Below are positions 49,613-58,528 of a stretch of 64,000 nt of DNA, piece by piece. A model generated the notes under the pieces. The model was given only the letters and a program-made list of their open reading frames with translations. It did no database searches and was not told the origin of the DNA. Both the position numbers and the translations under genes were made by a program. The DNA is taken from assembly GCA_905233915.1 (NCBI GenBank), contig CAJOFM010000002.1, positions 1 through 64,000 of the forward strand, read 5' to 3'. The stretch's first letter is position 1. Each line of letters opens with the position of its first letter. The stretch comes from an uncultured Muribaculaceae bacterium (GTDB taxonomy: Bacteria; Bacteroidota; Bacteroidia; Bacteroidales; Muribaculaceae).

Positions 49613-50959
49613 TCACATGAGGTCGAGCAAGGGGAGGTCAGGCGTATTGGCCTGCTGCTTCTCACGATACTCTGTAATACGGTTTATCGCATCGGCAAAA
49701 CGGCTATCTGCCTTGGGAATGAAATGCGTGTTGCCCAGGTTGTTCAATGCATCGGCAACACCAGCGACAGTCAGATCGTCGGGGTCGCACGATGGCTGGA
49801 AGGCATCATCTTCGGCCGACTTGGGGTCGTCCTTCCCACCCTTACTCTCCTTGACTGTATTGATCAGTCCAGCCATCATTAATCGGTCCATCATCTTATC
49901 AACAAGCGGCCCCGGCATGTCATACTCACATATGAGTTCGCCACGGGTCAAGAACGGCTCACGCTGCTTGAAACGTTTGGCTGCGAGGGCCAGGATAACG
50001 ATGGCCATGTTGTTGGCATAGTTCTGAGAGGCGCCTTCGGCCTTACCCAAATAAGCAAAACTGCCAAAGTTCTGCCACGAATAGGTCAACACCACGCCCG
50101 AGAGGGTAATCAGCCATGACAGTTGCATCCACACCAGCATCAAGGGCAAGAATGCGAAACTACCATAGATGGCATTATACTTTGACACATAAACCTGTCC
50201 TGTCACAAACAGCCACTGCACACCCTGAAAGAGCGTGCCGCAAAGGACACCCGCAAACAAGGCCCCCTTAAACCTGACCTTGGCATTGGGAACCAAATAG
50301 TAAGCAGCCGTGAAAATAATCCAGGAAATCACGATGGGCATGAATCCCAGCAAACGGTGCATCATGGGAGAGATAGAGTAGCCCTGAAACACACGCTGCA
50401 CGGCATCACTCATGAAGATGGTAATACCTGCCGAGCACACCATCAGCACGGGCAAGAGAAGGAAAAGAGCCGTGTAATCGGTGAACTTGCGCTGCAACGA
50501 CCGCTTGGTGGTCACGTGCCAGATGTGGTTGAAGGTATCCTCGACATTACTCATGAGCGAGACGAGGGTCCACAACAGGAAAATGAGACCGATGCCGACA
50601 AAGGCTCCTTGCGAAGCCTGAGCGAGGTAATTGTCCACATAGGCTAGTGCATTCTCCAATGCTTGATGCTGAGCGGGGAAATAGCGTAACAACTCACTCT
50701 GCATCAAGTTCTGGAAGCCGAAACCGCGAGCGATGGCAAACAGCATGGCCAGCGCGGGGACCACCGCAAGAACGGTGTTGTAGGTCAAGGCGCAAGAGCG
50801 CAACTGCAGGTCACGGTCGAGGAATGAGCGGACACTCAAATTGATGATCTTCAATGTCTTGACAGACCACACCGATTTGGTATCGTCCCACACACCATGG
50901 ATGCAGTACTGGATGTTCTGCATCACACGTTGCCACAGGCTGCCACTCTTCTCGTTCAT
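49613..50959 (-). CDS. YihY/BrkB family integral membrane protein
   Basis: The 448-residue protein belongs to the YihY/virulence factor BrkB (UPF0761) family, inner-membrane proteins of unclear function. It has about six membrane helices with the family blocks LRSCALTYNTVLAVVPALAM, LLWTLVSLMSNVEDTFNHIW, VPNAKVRFKGALFAGVLCG and YGSFAFLPLMLVWMQLSWLI. A cytoplasmic C-terminal region of about 130 residues, partly disordered and acidic, follows and is longer than in E. coli YihY. ATG 50959 is preferred over a TTG three codons upstream. It lies 26 bases downstream of adk on the same strand. Confidence 0.88.
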   Translation of the reverse strand: MNEKSGSLWQRVMQNIQYCIHGVWDDTKSVWSVKTLKIINLSVRSFLDRDLQLRSCALTYNTVLAVVPALAMLFAIARGFGFQNLMQSELLRYFPAQHQALENALAYVDNYLAQASQGAFVGIGLIFLLWTLVSLMSNVEDTFNHIWHVTTKRSLQRKFTDYTALFLLLPVLMVCSAGITIFMSDAVQRVFQGYSISPMMHRLLGFMPIVISWIIFTAAYYLVPNAKVRFKGALFAGVLCGTLFQGVQWLFVTGQVYVSKYNAIYGSFAFLPLMLVWMQLSWLITLSGVVLTYSWQNFGSFAYLGKAEGASQNYANNMAIVILALAAKRFKQREPFLTRGELICEYDMPGPLVDKMMDRLMMAGLINTVKESKGGKDDPKSAEDDAFQPSCDPDDLTVAGVADALNNLGNTHFIPKADSRFADAINRITEYREKQQANTPDLPLLDLM

Positions 50960-50985
50960 CACCCGCAATAGGAAGGCTTGACCAG

Positions 50986-51561
50986 TTAGAGGCTGTCGAG
51001 GCTCTCCTTGATCAAGTCAAAGATATCGTCAATCGAGCCAAGGCCATTGATAGCACGGTATTTACCCTGCTCCTCATAGTAGGCCTTGAGAGGAGATGTC
51101 TGATTGTGGTAAGTCTCTAGACGCTTGCGCGCTGTATCCTCGTTGTCATCGGAACGGCCACTCATCTGACCACGCAACAGGATGCGCTTGATGAGTTCAT
51201 CCTCGGGGACTTCCAAGCCCACAACGGCATCAATCTTGGTGCCGCGGTCGGCGAGCAGCTGCTCAAGAGCCTCGGCCTGAGGGATTGTGCGGGGGAAACC
51301 GTCAAAAATCACACCCTCCTGGATATTCTCCTTATTATCATCAAGCACTTGGGCAAGGATATCAATAATCAGCTCGTCGGGGACGAGTTGACCCTGATCG
51401 ATGTAGCCCTTGGCCACCTTACCCAAATCGGTGCCGCGACGGATGTTGTCACGCAACACGTCACCGGTTGAGATATGGAACAACTTATAGTGATCTATCA
51501 ATTTATCGCTCTGAGTGCCCTTTCCCGAACCAGGCGCACCAAAAATAACAATGTTCAACAT
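50986..51561 (-). CDS. adk: Adenylate kinase (short type)
   Basis: Adenylate kinase interconverts AMP, ATP and ADP in the cytoplasm. The 191-residue product has the P-loop GAPGSGKGT (8-16), the NMP-binding block HISTGDVLRDNI, FDGFPRT, and the arginine region GRSDDNEDTARKRL. The LID insertion with zinc cysteines is absent, which defines the short type usual in Bacteroidota. It follows the damaged hpt gene by 62 bases and precedes the YihY gene. Confidence 0.96.
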   Translation of the reverse strand: MLNIVIFGAPGSGKGTQSDKLIDHYKLFHISTGDVLRDNIRRGTDLGKVAKGYIDQGQLVPDELIIDILAQVLDDNKENIQEGVIFDGFPRTIPQAEALEQLLADRGTKIDAVVGLEVPEDELIKRILLRGQMSGRSDDNEDTARKRLETYHNQTSPLKAYYEEQGKYRAINGLGSIDDIFDLIKESLDSL

Positions 51562-51623
51562 AATCCAGTAATTGTACCTTTTATAAAAAAATATCTGTTA
51601 TATCTCTTTTTCTACCCTTGAGC

Positions 51624-52155
51624 TTATTGCTCCTTAAGCACATAGATGTCAGGCAAATTGCGAGCCTGTTCGTCAAGGTCAAGTCCGTAACCTAAAATGA
51701 ATTTGCGAGGAATCTCAAAGCCCACATATTCCGGACCCTTGCCCACGGTGAGAGCTTCGGGTTTAAACAAGAGTGAGACCATCTTGACCGACTTGGCATT
51801 GCGCTTGGCAAGTTCCTTGCGCAGTTGCGCAGCCGTCACGCCGCTGTCAATGATGTCCTCGACGATGAGCACGTTGCGGCCTGTGATATCCTCATTGAGG
51901 CCCATGATTTCCTTAACCTTGCCAGTTGATTCCATGCCCTCATAGGACTTGAAACGGATAAAAGCGATCCAAATTGCAGGCGCGGAACAAATCGGCGGCA
52001 AAGATAAAGGAACCGTTAAGGACACACAGGAACAGAGGATTCTCATTGGCATAGTCACGCTTGATTTCCTGAGCAAGCCTATATACCTGCTTGGCAATCT
52101 CTTCACGTCTGATGTAAGGCACAAACGTCAAGCCCTGATAGGTTACTTCTTCCAT
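51624..52155 (-). pseudogene. hpt: Hypoxanthine phosphoribosyltransferase, frameshifted
   Basis: Two frames together make one Hpt. The first frame starts at ATG 52155 and gives MEEVTYQGLTFVPYIRREEI and NPLFLCVLNGSFIFAADLFR up to about CNLD, then runs into a TGA at 51940-51942. The second frame takes over near 51970 with IAFIRFKSYEGMESTG, the PRPP-binding loop VLIVEDIIDSGVTA and the end FILGYGLDLDEQARNLPDIY. The join falls where other Hpt proteins have about three residues between the two segments, so a loss of about 8 bases is the simplest reading. A sequencing or assembly error is possible, because both halves are otherwise well preserved. Confidence 0.85.
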
Positions 52156-52174
52156 TGTTTTACAGATTAAAGTG

Positions 52175-52182
52175 CAAAGTTA
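52175..52182 (-). promoter_or_regulatory. Promoter -7 element for hpt
   Basis: TAACTTTG on the minus strand (52182 to 52175) matches TAnnTTTG, 19 bases before the hpt ATG. It overlaps the stop codon of the upstream transporter frame. Confidence 0.65.
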
Positions 52183-53802
52183 CAAAGAAGTTTTCAGTTT
52201 TAGGTTTTCAAATCCCGTTTTTATCATGGAAAAAACAAAAGCGGGCCGAGGCCCGCTTTTGCTAAATGCGACTTTCTCGAGACGCTTCATCATGGCGAAC
52301 ATGAAGATGGCTGCGACAAGGCACACGCCCATAAACACGCTCCAGCATACCCACAAGGGCACCTTGCCCCACAGAGCGCCACCCACAAGCACCAATTGGT
52401 TACCTAAGGCGGTCGATACAAACCATCCACCCATCATCGCACCCTTATATTTGGGAGGAGCCACCTTGCTGACAAACGAGATGCCCATCGGCGACAGCAA
52501 CAGCTCGCCAAAGGTCAGCACCAGATAGACGCTAATCAACAGGTTGGGTGTAACATCGGCCACATGCTGGCCAACAAGATTGCCACTGGCGTCGGGAGCC
52601 TGCTGCGGCATGGGAAGTCCGAACGAAGCAAACACCATGATAGCATAGGCGATGGCTGCGACTACCATACCGTAGGCAATCTTACGCGGTGCCGACGGCT
52701 CCTTACCCTTGGATGCCAACCAGCTGAAAATGGCCATCGACACAGGGGTCAATGCCACCACATAGAACGGATTGAACTGCTGGAAAATAGGCGCTGCGAT
52801 GTCGATGCTGCCGGTAGTGCGGGTGTACTTGTAGTACAGGAGACCCAACGCTGCCAGGATAATCGCACCCGAAATGCCCTTGGCCTTGGCGGTTTTGCTC
52901 TGGAAGAGCGAGAAGCCAGCATAGACAATAAAGATAACCAGCACAAGGTTCCACACGTCAAATGCCATACTTTCCAAGCCGCTTGACGTGTTAGCCGTAA
53001 ACTCGTCGGCAAAGAAGGTGAGTGACAAGCCGTTCTGGTGGAAAGCCATCCAGAAGAACACGACTACAGCAAACACAAGGCACAAGGCAATGATGCGGGC
53101 CTTGGTATCCTCCTTGCTCAGTTCGGGCTCTTTGACGGTGTCGTCCTCGGCCTTGACGGCCACCTTCTTGCCTCCCTCGCAGTGACGGAAAGTGCTGCGG
53201 AATGCATAGTAGATGGCAATCGAGAGAATCAACGACACACAAGCCACAGCGAACGAGAAGTGATAGGCATCGTTGGACGAGAAGCCCCAAACAGTCTCGG
53301 CATATTCCTTGATCTTTACAGCCGCGGTAGGTGCAAACAGGGCACCGATGTTGATGGCCATGTAGAAAATCGAGAAACCGGCGTCGCGCTTGGCGGCATA
53401 ACGTGTGTCATCATACAGATTACCCACCATGACCTGCAGGTTGCCCTTGAACAGGCCTGTGCCTAGACCGATGAGCAATAGTGCTCCAATCATCACAATC
53501 AAAGCAAAGGTGTTGCCACCCAGGGGCACTGCCAGCAACAGATAGCCCAGGAACATGATGATGATACCGATGGTCACCATCTTGCCAAAGCCAAACTTGT
53601 CGGCCATCCAGCCACCAATCAACGGGAGGAAATACACTACCATCAGGAATGAACTATAGATGGTTCCAGCAACTGCCGGCGACAATCCGTAGTTGGCCCT
53701 GAGGAAGAGGGCGAACACGGCAATCATCGTGTAGTAGCCGAAACGCTCGCCCGTGTTGGCCAATGCCAACGCGAATAATCCTTTAGGTTGTCCTTCAAAC
53801 AT
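52180..53802 (-). CDS. POT/PTR family proton-dependent peptide transporter (second of pair)
   Basis: The 540-residue MFS protein imports di- and tripeptides with protons. The POT signature ERFGYY is at the N-terminus (LALANTGERFGYYTMIAVFA), followed by GGWMADKFG and GLGTGLFKGNLQVMVG, with 12-14 membrane helices. The C-terminal extension after MKRLEKVAFSK is unusual. It is encoded by a perfect terminator hairpin (52236-52261) and by what looks like downstream non-coding DNA, ending inside the hpt promoter. An ancestral stop just before the hairpin has probably been lost. It is a paralogue of the gene immediately upstream. Confidence 0.88.
   Translation of the reverse strand: MFEGQPKGLFALALANTGERFGYYTMIAVFALFLRANYGLSPAVAGTIYSSFLMVVYFLPLIGGWMADKFGFGKMVTIGIIIMFLGYLLLAVPLGGNTFALIVMIGALLLIGLGTGLFKGNLQVMVGNLYDDTRYAAKRDAGFSIFYMAINIGALFAPTAAVKIKEYAETVWGFSSNDAYHFSFAVACVSLILSIAIYYAFRSTFRHCEGGKKVAVKAEDDTVKEPELSKEDTKARIIALCLVFAVVVFFWMAFHQNGLSLTFFADEFTANTSSGLESMAFDVWNLVLVIFIVYAGFSLFQSKTAKAKGISGAIILAALGLLYYKYTRTTGSIDIAAPIFQQFNPFYVVALTPVSMAIFSWLASKGKEPSAPRKIAYGMVVAAIAYAIMVFASFGLPMPQQAPDASGNLVGQHVADVTPNLLISVYLVLTFGELLLSPMGISFVSKVAPPKYKGAMMGGWFVSTALGNQLVLVGGALWGKVPLWVCWSVFMGVCLVAAIFMFAMMKRLEKVAFSKSGPRPAFVFSMIKTGFENLKLKTSL
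52230..52261 (-). terminator. Rho-independent terminator lying inside the transporter reading frame
   Basis: On the minus strand CAAAAGCGGGC and GCCCGCTTTTG pair perfectly over 11 bases with a 4-base loop, followed by TTTTTT. The hairpin is in frame within the last 30 codons of the POT transporter. Confidence 0.8.
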
Positions 53803-53819
53803 TTTAATCTTGATTTATC

Positions 53820-53864
53820 AGAGAATCTAGAAAATCTAGATGTGCTAGATTCCCTAGATTCTCT
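53820..53864 (-). repeat. Repeat/hairpin between the two POT genes
   Basis: On the minus strand four 9-nt units CTAGGGAAT, CTAGCACAT, CTAGATTTT and CTAGATTCT follow each other. The outer arms AGAGAATCTAG and CTAGATTCTCT (53820-53830 and 53854-53864) are complementary over 11 bases. It may act as a processing stem or terminator between the genes. Confidence 0.6.
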
Positions 53865-53904
53865 TGTTAGTATTATTTATAATAAATAATGTGTAACGCG
53901 GTAA

Positions 53905-55491
53905 TTACTCCTTCTCGCCGGTGACACGCTCCAGCCAGTTGACCATACCCCACATGACGCCCATGGCGACGAGGCAGATAACCAGGAAGACTGCCCAGCA
54001 CATCCACAGCTTGGGCATCTTGTTGAGCATAACCGGGCCAATCCAGATGAACAGGTTACCCAGTGCGGTGGCACCCAGCCACAGACCCTGGCAGATACCC
54101 TGCAGGTGCTTGGGAGCAATCTTGGATACAAACGACAGACCCAGCGGCGAGATGAACAGCTCGGCAACCGTCAGGAAGAAGTAAGTAGCGATGAGAACCC
54201 ACCACTGCGACTTCATAGCGGCCTGCTGGTCGATACCCATAGCACGGAAGACCTCACCATTGGGATAGTCATAAGCCATGCTCAAGAGAACCAGGAACAG
54301 GTAAGCCAAACCGGTGATACCCATACCGATTACAATCTTGCGCGGTGTGGAGATGGCTTTTCCTTTCCTTGCCAGTGCAGCAAAGATGGCCATGATAATC
54401 GGGGTGAGCACGATCACGAAGAACGGGTTCACAGCCTGCCAAATCTCGGGAGCAATCTTGTCGGTGATGACGTAGTCACGTGCAAATACCGACAGCGACT
54501 GACCGTTCTGGTGGAACGAAAGCCAGAAGAAGACGCAAACGCCCAGCACAGCGAACAACGCTGCCATGCGCTGCTTGATCTCCTTGGCCATAGCGCGCTT
54601 CTCCTCGGCGGTGTATTCCTCAACGGCGGCAGCCTCTTTCTTGGCGGGAGTCGGGAAGATTTTCTTAAAGGCCACAAAGATGATGAGCGAGATGAACATA
54701 GCGATCACCGAAGCGATGAAGCTGTAGTGAACACCAGTGTTGAAGACCTCCAGGTAGCTGTTGCAGGCAGCTTCCATGTTGCTCATGTCAAGGCCACCTT
54801 GATTAACCTTCTCCATCAGCGCGGTGAGGTTGGTCATCTGCTCACCGGCCATGTTGGCACCTTCTTTCAGGTACTGGTGGCACAATGCGGGCAGACCAGC
54901 ATCATATACCATACCCTTGACACCCAGCCACCACTGACGCAGCAACGGAGCGACGAACGGGGCAATCAGACCACCGATGTTGATGAACACATAGAAAATC
55001 TGGAAACCCGAGTCACGACGATCCTTGATCGACTTGATCTCTTCCTCAGACTTGCCGGCAGCAACGGCGTCGGCCTCCATGTTGTCATACATCTGACCAA
55101 CGATAGCCTGCAGGTTACCCTTGAACAAGCCGTTACCGAAGGCAATCAGGAACAGGGCCACGCAGGTGAACACAAGGAGCCACATGTGGTTGCCAGCCGA
55201 GTGAACCACTGGAATTGACAACAATACATAGCCCACAGCCATGATTACAAGACCCCACTGGATGGTGCCCTTATAATTCTGGGTGCGGTCAGCGATGAAA
55301 CCGCCGACAAGGCTCAACACATAGATACCAGCATAGAAGACGCTGTAGATGGCGCCTGAAGTACCCTCATCAAGACCGAACTTGGAGCACAGGAACAGCA
55401 GCAGCACGGCATTCATGATGTAGTAACCGAAGCGCTCGCCCATGTTGCTCAAGGCGGCAGGGATTAGACCCTTGGGATGGTTTTTAAACAT
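53905..55491 (-). CDS. POT/PTR family proton-dependent peptide transporter (first of pair)
   Basis: The 528-residue protein shares the POT signature (ALSNMGERFGYYIMNAVLLL), GGFIADRTQNYKG and GNGLFKGNLQAIVGQMYD with its downstream paralogue. A long insert between about residues 185 and 265 (WWLGVKGMVYDAGLPALCHQ onward) separates the two membrane bundles; the paralogue has no comparable insert there. It should import small peptides across the inner membrane. The stop lies 102 bases before the second gene, and the gap contains an AT-rich stem and a 9-nt repeat, so the two may be differentially expressed. Confidence 0.9.
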   Translation of the reverse strand: MFKNHPKGLIPAALSNMGERFGYYIMNAVLLLFLCSKFGLDEGTSGAIYSVFYAGIYVLSLVGGFIADRTQNYKGTIQWGLVIMAVGYVLLSIPVVHSAGNHMWLLVFTCVALFLIAFGNGLFKGNLQAIVGQMYDNMEADAVAAGKSEEEIKSIKDRRDSGFQIFYVFINIGGLIAPFVAPLLRQWWLGVKGMVYDAGLPALCHQYLKEGANMAGEQMTNLTALMEKVNQGGLDMSNMEAACNSYLEVFNTGVHYSFIASVIAMFISLIIFVAFKKIFPTPAKKEAAAVEEYTAEEKRAMAKEIKQRMAALFAVLGVCVFFWLSFHQNGQSLSVFARDYVITDKIAPEIWQAVNPFFVIVLTPIIMAIFAALARKGKAISTPRKIVIGMGITGLAYLFLVLLSMAYDYPNGEVFRAMGIDQQAAMKSQWWVLIATYFFLTVAELFISPLGLSFVSKIAPKHLQGICQGLWLGATALGNLFIWIGPVMLNKMPKLWMCWAVFLVICLVAMGVMWGMVNWLERVTGEKE

Positions 55492-55541
55492 AATTTGATA
55501 GGTTTTGATTGGTTAATATTAATAATGTTATAGTTCTCAGG

Positions 55542-55976
55542 TTAACAGCCGGCATGCTCACGGGCCTGAAAAGCGATGGCATAGGCGCGAATCTGCTTAA
55601 TCATGGCCAGCAAGCCGTTGCTGCGGGTGGGCGACAGGTGCTCACGCAACCCGATGCGCTCGATGAAGTAGAGGTCGGCGTCAAGCACCTCCTGCGGTGT
55701 GCAACCGTCAAGCACGCGCACCAGCATCGAGATGATACCCTTGACAATGATGGCGTCGCTGTCGGCCTGCAGGCGCATCGTGCCGTCGATGCAGTCGGCC
55801 TGCAGCCACACGCGGCTCTGGCAACCGTCAATCAGGTTGTCGGCCGTCTTGTACTGCTCGTCAAGCGCTGGCATAGCGTTACCCATGTCGATGATAACAC
55901 TGTAGCGGTCCATCCAGTCGTCCAGACCCTCAAATTCCTCAATGATTTCGTCTTGTCGCTCGTTAACTGTTGACAT
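55542..55976 (-). CDS. sufE: SufE-like cysteine desulfuration protein
   Basis: SufE accepts persulfide sulfur from SufS and passes it to the SufBCD iron-sulfur scaffold. The 144-residue product has the conserved acceptor cysteine in DGCQSRVW (Cys52), the N-terminal block DEIIEEFEGLDDWMDRYSVI, and the C-terminal LSPTRSNGLLAMIKQIRAYA. ATG 55976 is chosen because it begins the conserved part and follows the promoter at 56008-56015. No other suf gene is in the window. Confidence 0.92.
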   Translation of the reverse strand: MSTVNERQDEIIEEFEGLDDWMDRYSVIIDMGNAMPALDEQYKTADNLIDGCQSRVWLQADCIDGTMRLQADSDAIIVKGIISMLVRVLDGCTPQEVLDADLYFIERIGLREHLSPTRSNGLLAMIKQIRAYAIAFQAREHAGC

Positions 55977-56007
55977 TGAAAAAATAGTGATGTTTTGGTT
56001 TAACCTC

Positions 56008-56015
56008 CAAAGATA
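56008..56015 (-). promoter_or_regulatory. Promoter -7 element for sufE
   Basis: TATCTTTG on the minus strand (56015 to 56008) matches TAnnTTTG, 31 bases before ATG 55976. Confidence 0.65.
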
Positions 56016-56069
56016 GGCCATTTTTTTGAAACAAAGCCCATTCTTGTGGCTAAAAATGCGTTTTTGGAT

Positions 56070-56110
56070 AAAAAACAGGTCCCGCATGCCTTTTCGGGCT
56101 GCGGGACCTG
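56070..56110 (-). terminator. Rho-independent terminator after ppiD
   Basis: CAGGTCCCGCA (56076-56086) and TGCGGGACCTG (56100-56110) pair perfectly, with extra GCC/GGC pairs in the loop. On the minus strand a TTTTTT run follows. Confidence 0.85.
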
Positions 56111-56132
56111 AGCTATTGTGAAGATGTGTTTA

Positions 56133-58208
56133 TCAATAGAAGTCGATAAGACGCTTCGTCACCTTAGTGGCCTTGCTCAGGATGTTGTAGATAGTGCGGG
56201 GGTTGGTGAACAACTGAGCACCACGTGACTGAGAGTAGCGGTTGTCGAGCTCTTCCTTGGTGGGCTTGCGCTCAGACTTCTCCTGCTTAACCACCTGATA
56301 AACATAGACGGCGTTCTCGCCCTTCCAGGGACCCTGAAGCTTGCCCTGAGGAGCAACCGACATGCGGCCAATCAGACCGGTCTCACCACTCAACTTGGGA
56401 TTACCGTTGGCTGCGAATACCACTTTAGCGGTGTCGATGGCAGTACCCATCAGCGCAGCATAACCGTTCAGGTCATTGGCCTTGCCTTTATACTGCTTCA
56501 TCAGCGAATCACCCTTCTTGCTGTTGCGCACGCGCTGGGTGAGCATCTCCTTGCCCGGGGGGAAGTCATAGGGCAAGTAGCCTTCGGGATAAATCTTATC
56601 GACAGCTACAGCCAGCAGAACGTTATTGTTATCGCTGAAGATGGGCGATACACTACCCTCCTTGCTGTCAAACGCCCACTTGATGGCCTTGCGGCTATCC
56701 TTGATACCACCACCGAACTGGCTTGCGCCAATCTGCGGGGTGCTGGGAGTGATAATACCCTCAGCGGCGTTGTAACCAGCCTTAGCGGCATTCTCCTCAA
56801 ACGCCTTGATGGTCTTGTTCTTGTTCAGGAAGTCCTGGAATGCATCACGCAACTGCTCGCTGGTCTTGGTGCTGGCATATGCGTCATAGCTTACGGTAGC
56901 CAAGGTGTAGAACGTCTTGGCAGGCTTCTTGTCATTGACCTTGATCAACTGAGCGGCCTGGTCATTGCTGTTGAACACGAAGTAAACGCCAGGAGTAGCA
57001 TTGGCAATCTTAGCCTTCATCGAGTCAACAGTGTTGAAGATGCGCTGCCACTCACTTTCCTTACCATCCACCTTCTGGGGATAGGCTTTCCTCATGTCAT
57101 CAAGAGACTTGCCTGAATTGAGCTGTGCAAGAACCTCCTTCTGAGTCTTGGCATCACCTTGGATAACCACATAACCCAAATCAACAGAGTCGAGGCTCAC
57201 TTCCTTGTTCATGAGCTTGTACATCACGTGATGGTTGTTCACGACACTGTCGCGGCGGGTGGTACCCAGAGGAGCGCTAGCAAAGAAGTCACGCACCTTG
57301 GTGGGAATCTCCTTCAGCTGCATCTTGGCGGTGTCGATCTGAACGGTACCGAGCAGGCGAACCGAGTCAACACCACGACCCTTCTGCAGAGCGATATAAG
57401 CTGCATCGGCAATCTTGTTGGCGGCAGCGATATCCTCAGCGCTGGGTTCGATGTTCACAGCGATATAATGGATAGAACGCAGTTCCTCGTCATTCTTGAA
57501 CATGGGCTTCATCTTCTGGTACTCAGCCTTGAGCTCCTCGTCGGTAACGGTGAACTTGTCATCGGGCAGCGACGAGAAATCCTTCTTGGCGAAGGTGACG
57601 ACATTGGTCAAAGCCTCCTCCTCGGCCATTTGAGCGCGGTCGAGGTCGTTGGCCTGCATACAGCCAGCCAGCAGGTTCTGCAGCTTGGCAAACATATATT
57701 GCTTGGTGATGTCATCCTTAAGCTTATTCCACTGGTTGCGCAATTCTGCCACCTGTGCTTCCTGAACGCCCTGCTTGCCGGGATTCATGATGAAGTCATA
57801 CAGGTCGGCAGGCGACTTGGCACCTACCTGCTGTGCGAACTGCATCACAGCGGGAGCGGGGTTCTTACCAATCATGAGCTCACTGATTTCCTTGTCGCTC
57901 ACGGTAATGCCCAACTTCTTGTACTCCTGCTCGAGGAGCTTCTCGTTGATCATATCATCCAGCACCTGCTGCTGACGTGTTGCGGCATCAATCTGCTGGT
58001 TGTTCTGGTCCTGAGAAGCCTCTTGCTCTACACGACGCTGGAAAGCCATAATGTCAATTTTCTCATTGCCGACTTTTGCGGCTGCGCTGTTGCCACCGGA
58101 ACGGCCGATGGCCTCGATACCTACCTCGATAATGAAAGCGAGCAATGCGGCACCGATGACGATGGCGAGGATCTTTTTCCTCTGCCTAATTTTCTCTAAT
58201 GTAGCCAT
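56133..58208 (-). CDS. ppiD: PpiD/SurA-like periplasmic peptidyl-prolyl isomerase
   Basis: This 691-residue envelope chaperone has a short cytoplasmic N-terminus, one membrane anchor (ILAIVIGAALLAFIIEVGI) and a SurA_N-like helical domain (ILxxRVEQEASQ-type, with VLDDMINEKLLEQEYKKLGI). One or two parvulin-like domains follow (about 225-330 and 335-460, with VVIQGDAKTQKEVLAQLNSG). The long C-terminal part fits PpiD of Bacteroidota, which assists folding of proteins emerging from Sec. It is monocistronic between a promoter at 58270-58277 and a strong terminator. Confidence 0.88.
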   Translation of the reverse strand: MATLEKIRQRKKILAIVIGAALLAFIIEVGIEAIGRSGGNSAAAKVGNEKIDIMAFQRRVEQEASQDQNNQQIDAATRQQQVLDDMINEKLLEQEYKKLGITVSDKEISELMIGKNPAPAVMQFAQQVGAKSPADLYDFIMNPGKQGVQEAQVAELRNQWNKLKDDITKQYMFAKLQNLLAGCMQANDLDRAQMAEEEALTNVVTFAKKDFSSLPDDKFTVTDEELKAEYQKMKPMFKNDEELRSIHYIAVNIEPSAEDIAAANKIADAAYIALQKGRGVDSVRLLGTVQIDTAKMQLKEIPTKVRDFFASAPLGTTRRDSVVNNHHVMYKLMNKEVSLDSVDLGYVVIQGDAKTQKEVLAQLNSGKSLDDMRKAYPQKVDGKESEWQRIFNTVDSMKAKIANATPGVYFVFNSNDQAAQLIKVNDKKPAKTFYTLATVSYDAYASTKTSEQLRDAFQDFLNKNKTIKAFEENAAKAGYNAAEGIITPSTPQIGASQFGGGIKDSRKAIKWAFDSKEGSVSPIFSDNNNVLLAVAVDKIYPEGYLPYDFPPGKEMLTQRVRNSKKGDSLMKQYKGKANDLNGYAALMGTAIDTAKVVFAANGNPKLSGETGLIGRMSVAPQGKLQGPWKGENAVYVYQVVKQEKSERKPTKEELDNRYSQSRGAQLFTNPRTIYNILSKATKVTKRLIDFY

Positions 58209-58269
58209 TTACAATTATTTATATTACGTTATTTCGTTCAATTTTAGGGCTTTTCGCCAAATAAACACG

Positions 58270-58277
58270 CAAAGGTA
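58270..58277 (-). promoter_or_regulatory. Promoter -7 element for ppiD
   Basis: TACCTTTG on the minus strand (58277 to 58270) matches TAnnTTTG, with TTGG 18 bases upstream. Confidence 0.7.
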
Positions 58278-58437
58278 GTTATTTTTTACATTATACCAAT
58301 AAAACTTGCCCAAATTTCTCATTTTTTCTTGAAAAAGGTGTTTTCGGGACCATTGGCTCATTGCGGGGCGAAACATGCTATAATGATTTTTAGCATAATT
58401 TTTGATGGCAGTGCGGGGCTATGTGGCAATTTCTAGC

Positions 58438-58445
58438 TATATTTG
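58438..58445 (+). promoter_or_regulatory. Promoter -7 element for the TPR/outer-membrane barrel operon
   Basis: TATATTTG matches TAnnTTTG, 83 bases before the ATG at 58529, which leaves a fairly long leader of about 75 bases. Confidence 0.6.
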
Positions 58446-58528
58446 CAGTTAATATTAATGCGTACGGTAAATAGAGACGCCCTTTCAAGGCGCTCAAAGT
58501 CAAGAAAACAACAAACTGAACATAAGAT

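Larger units (their letters stand above)
58209..58528. other. Intergenic region between divergent ppiD and TPR genes
   Basis: The 320-base stretch holds the ppiD promoter near its left end and the TPR-gene promoter at 58438-58445. The middle (58290-58430) is AT-rich with short T-runs. I see no reading frame, RNA gene or clear operator there. Confidence 0.6.
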
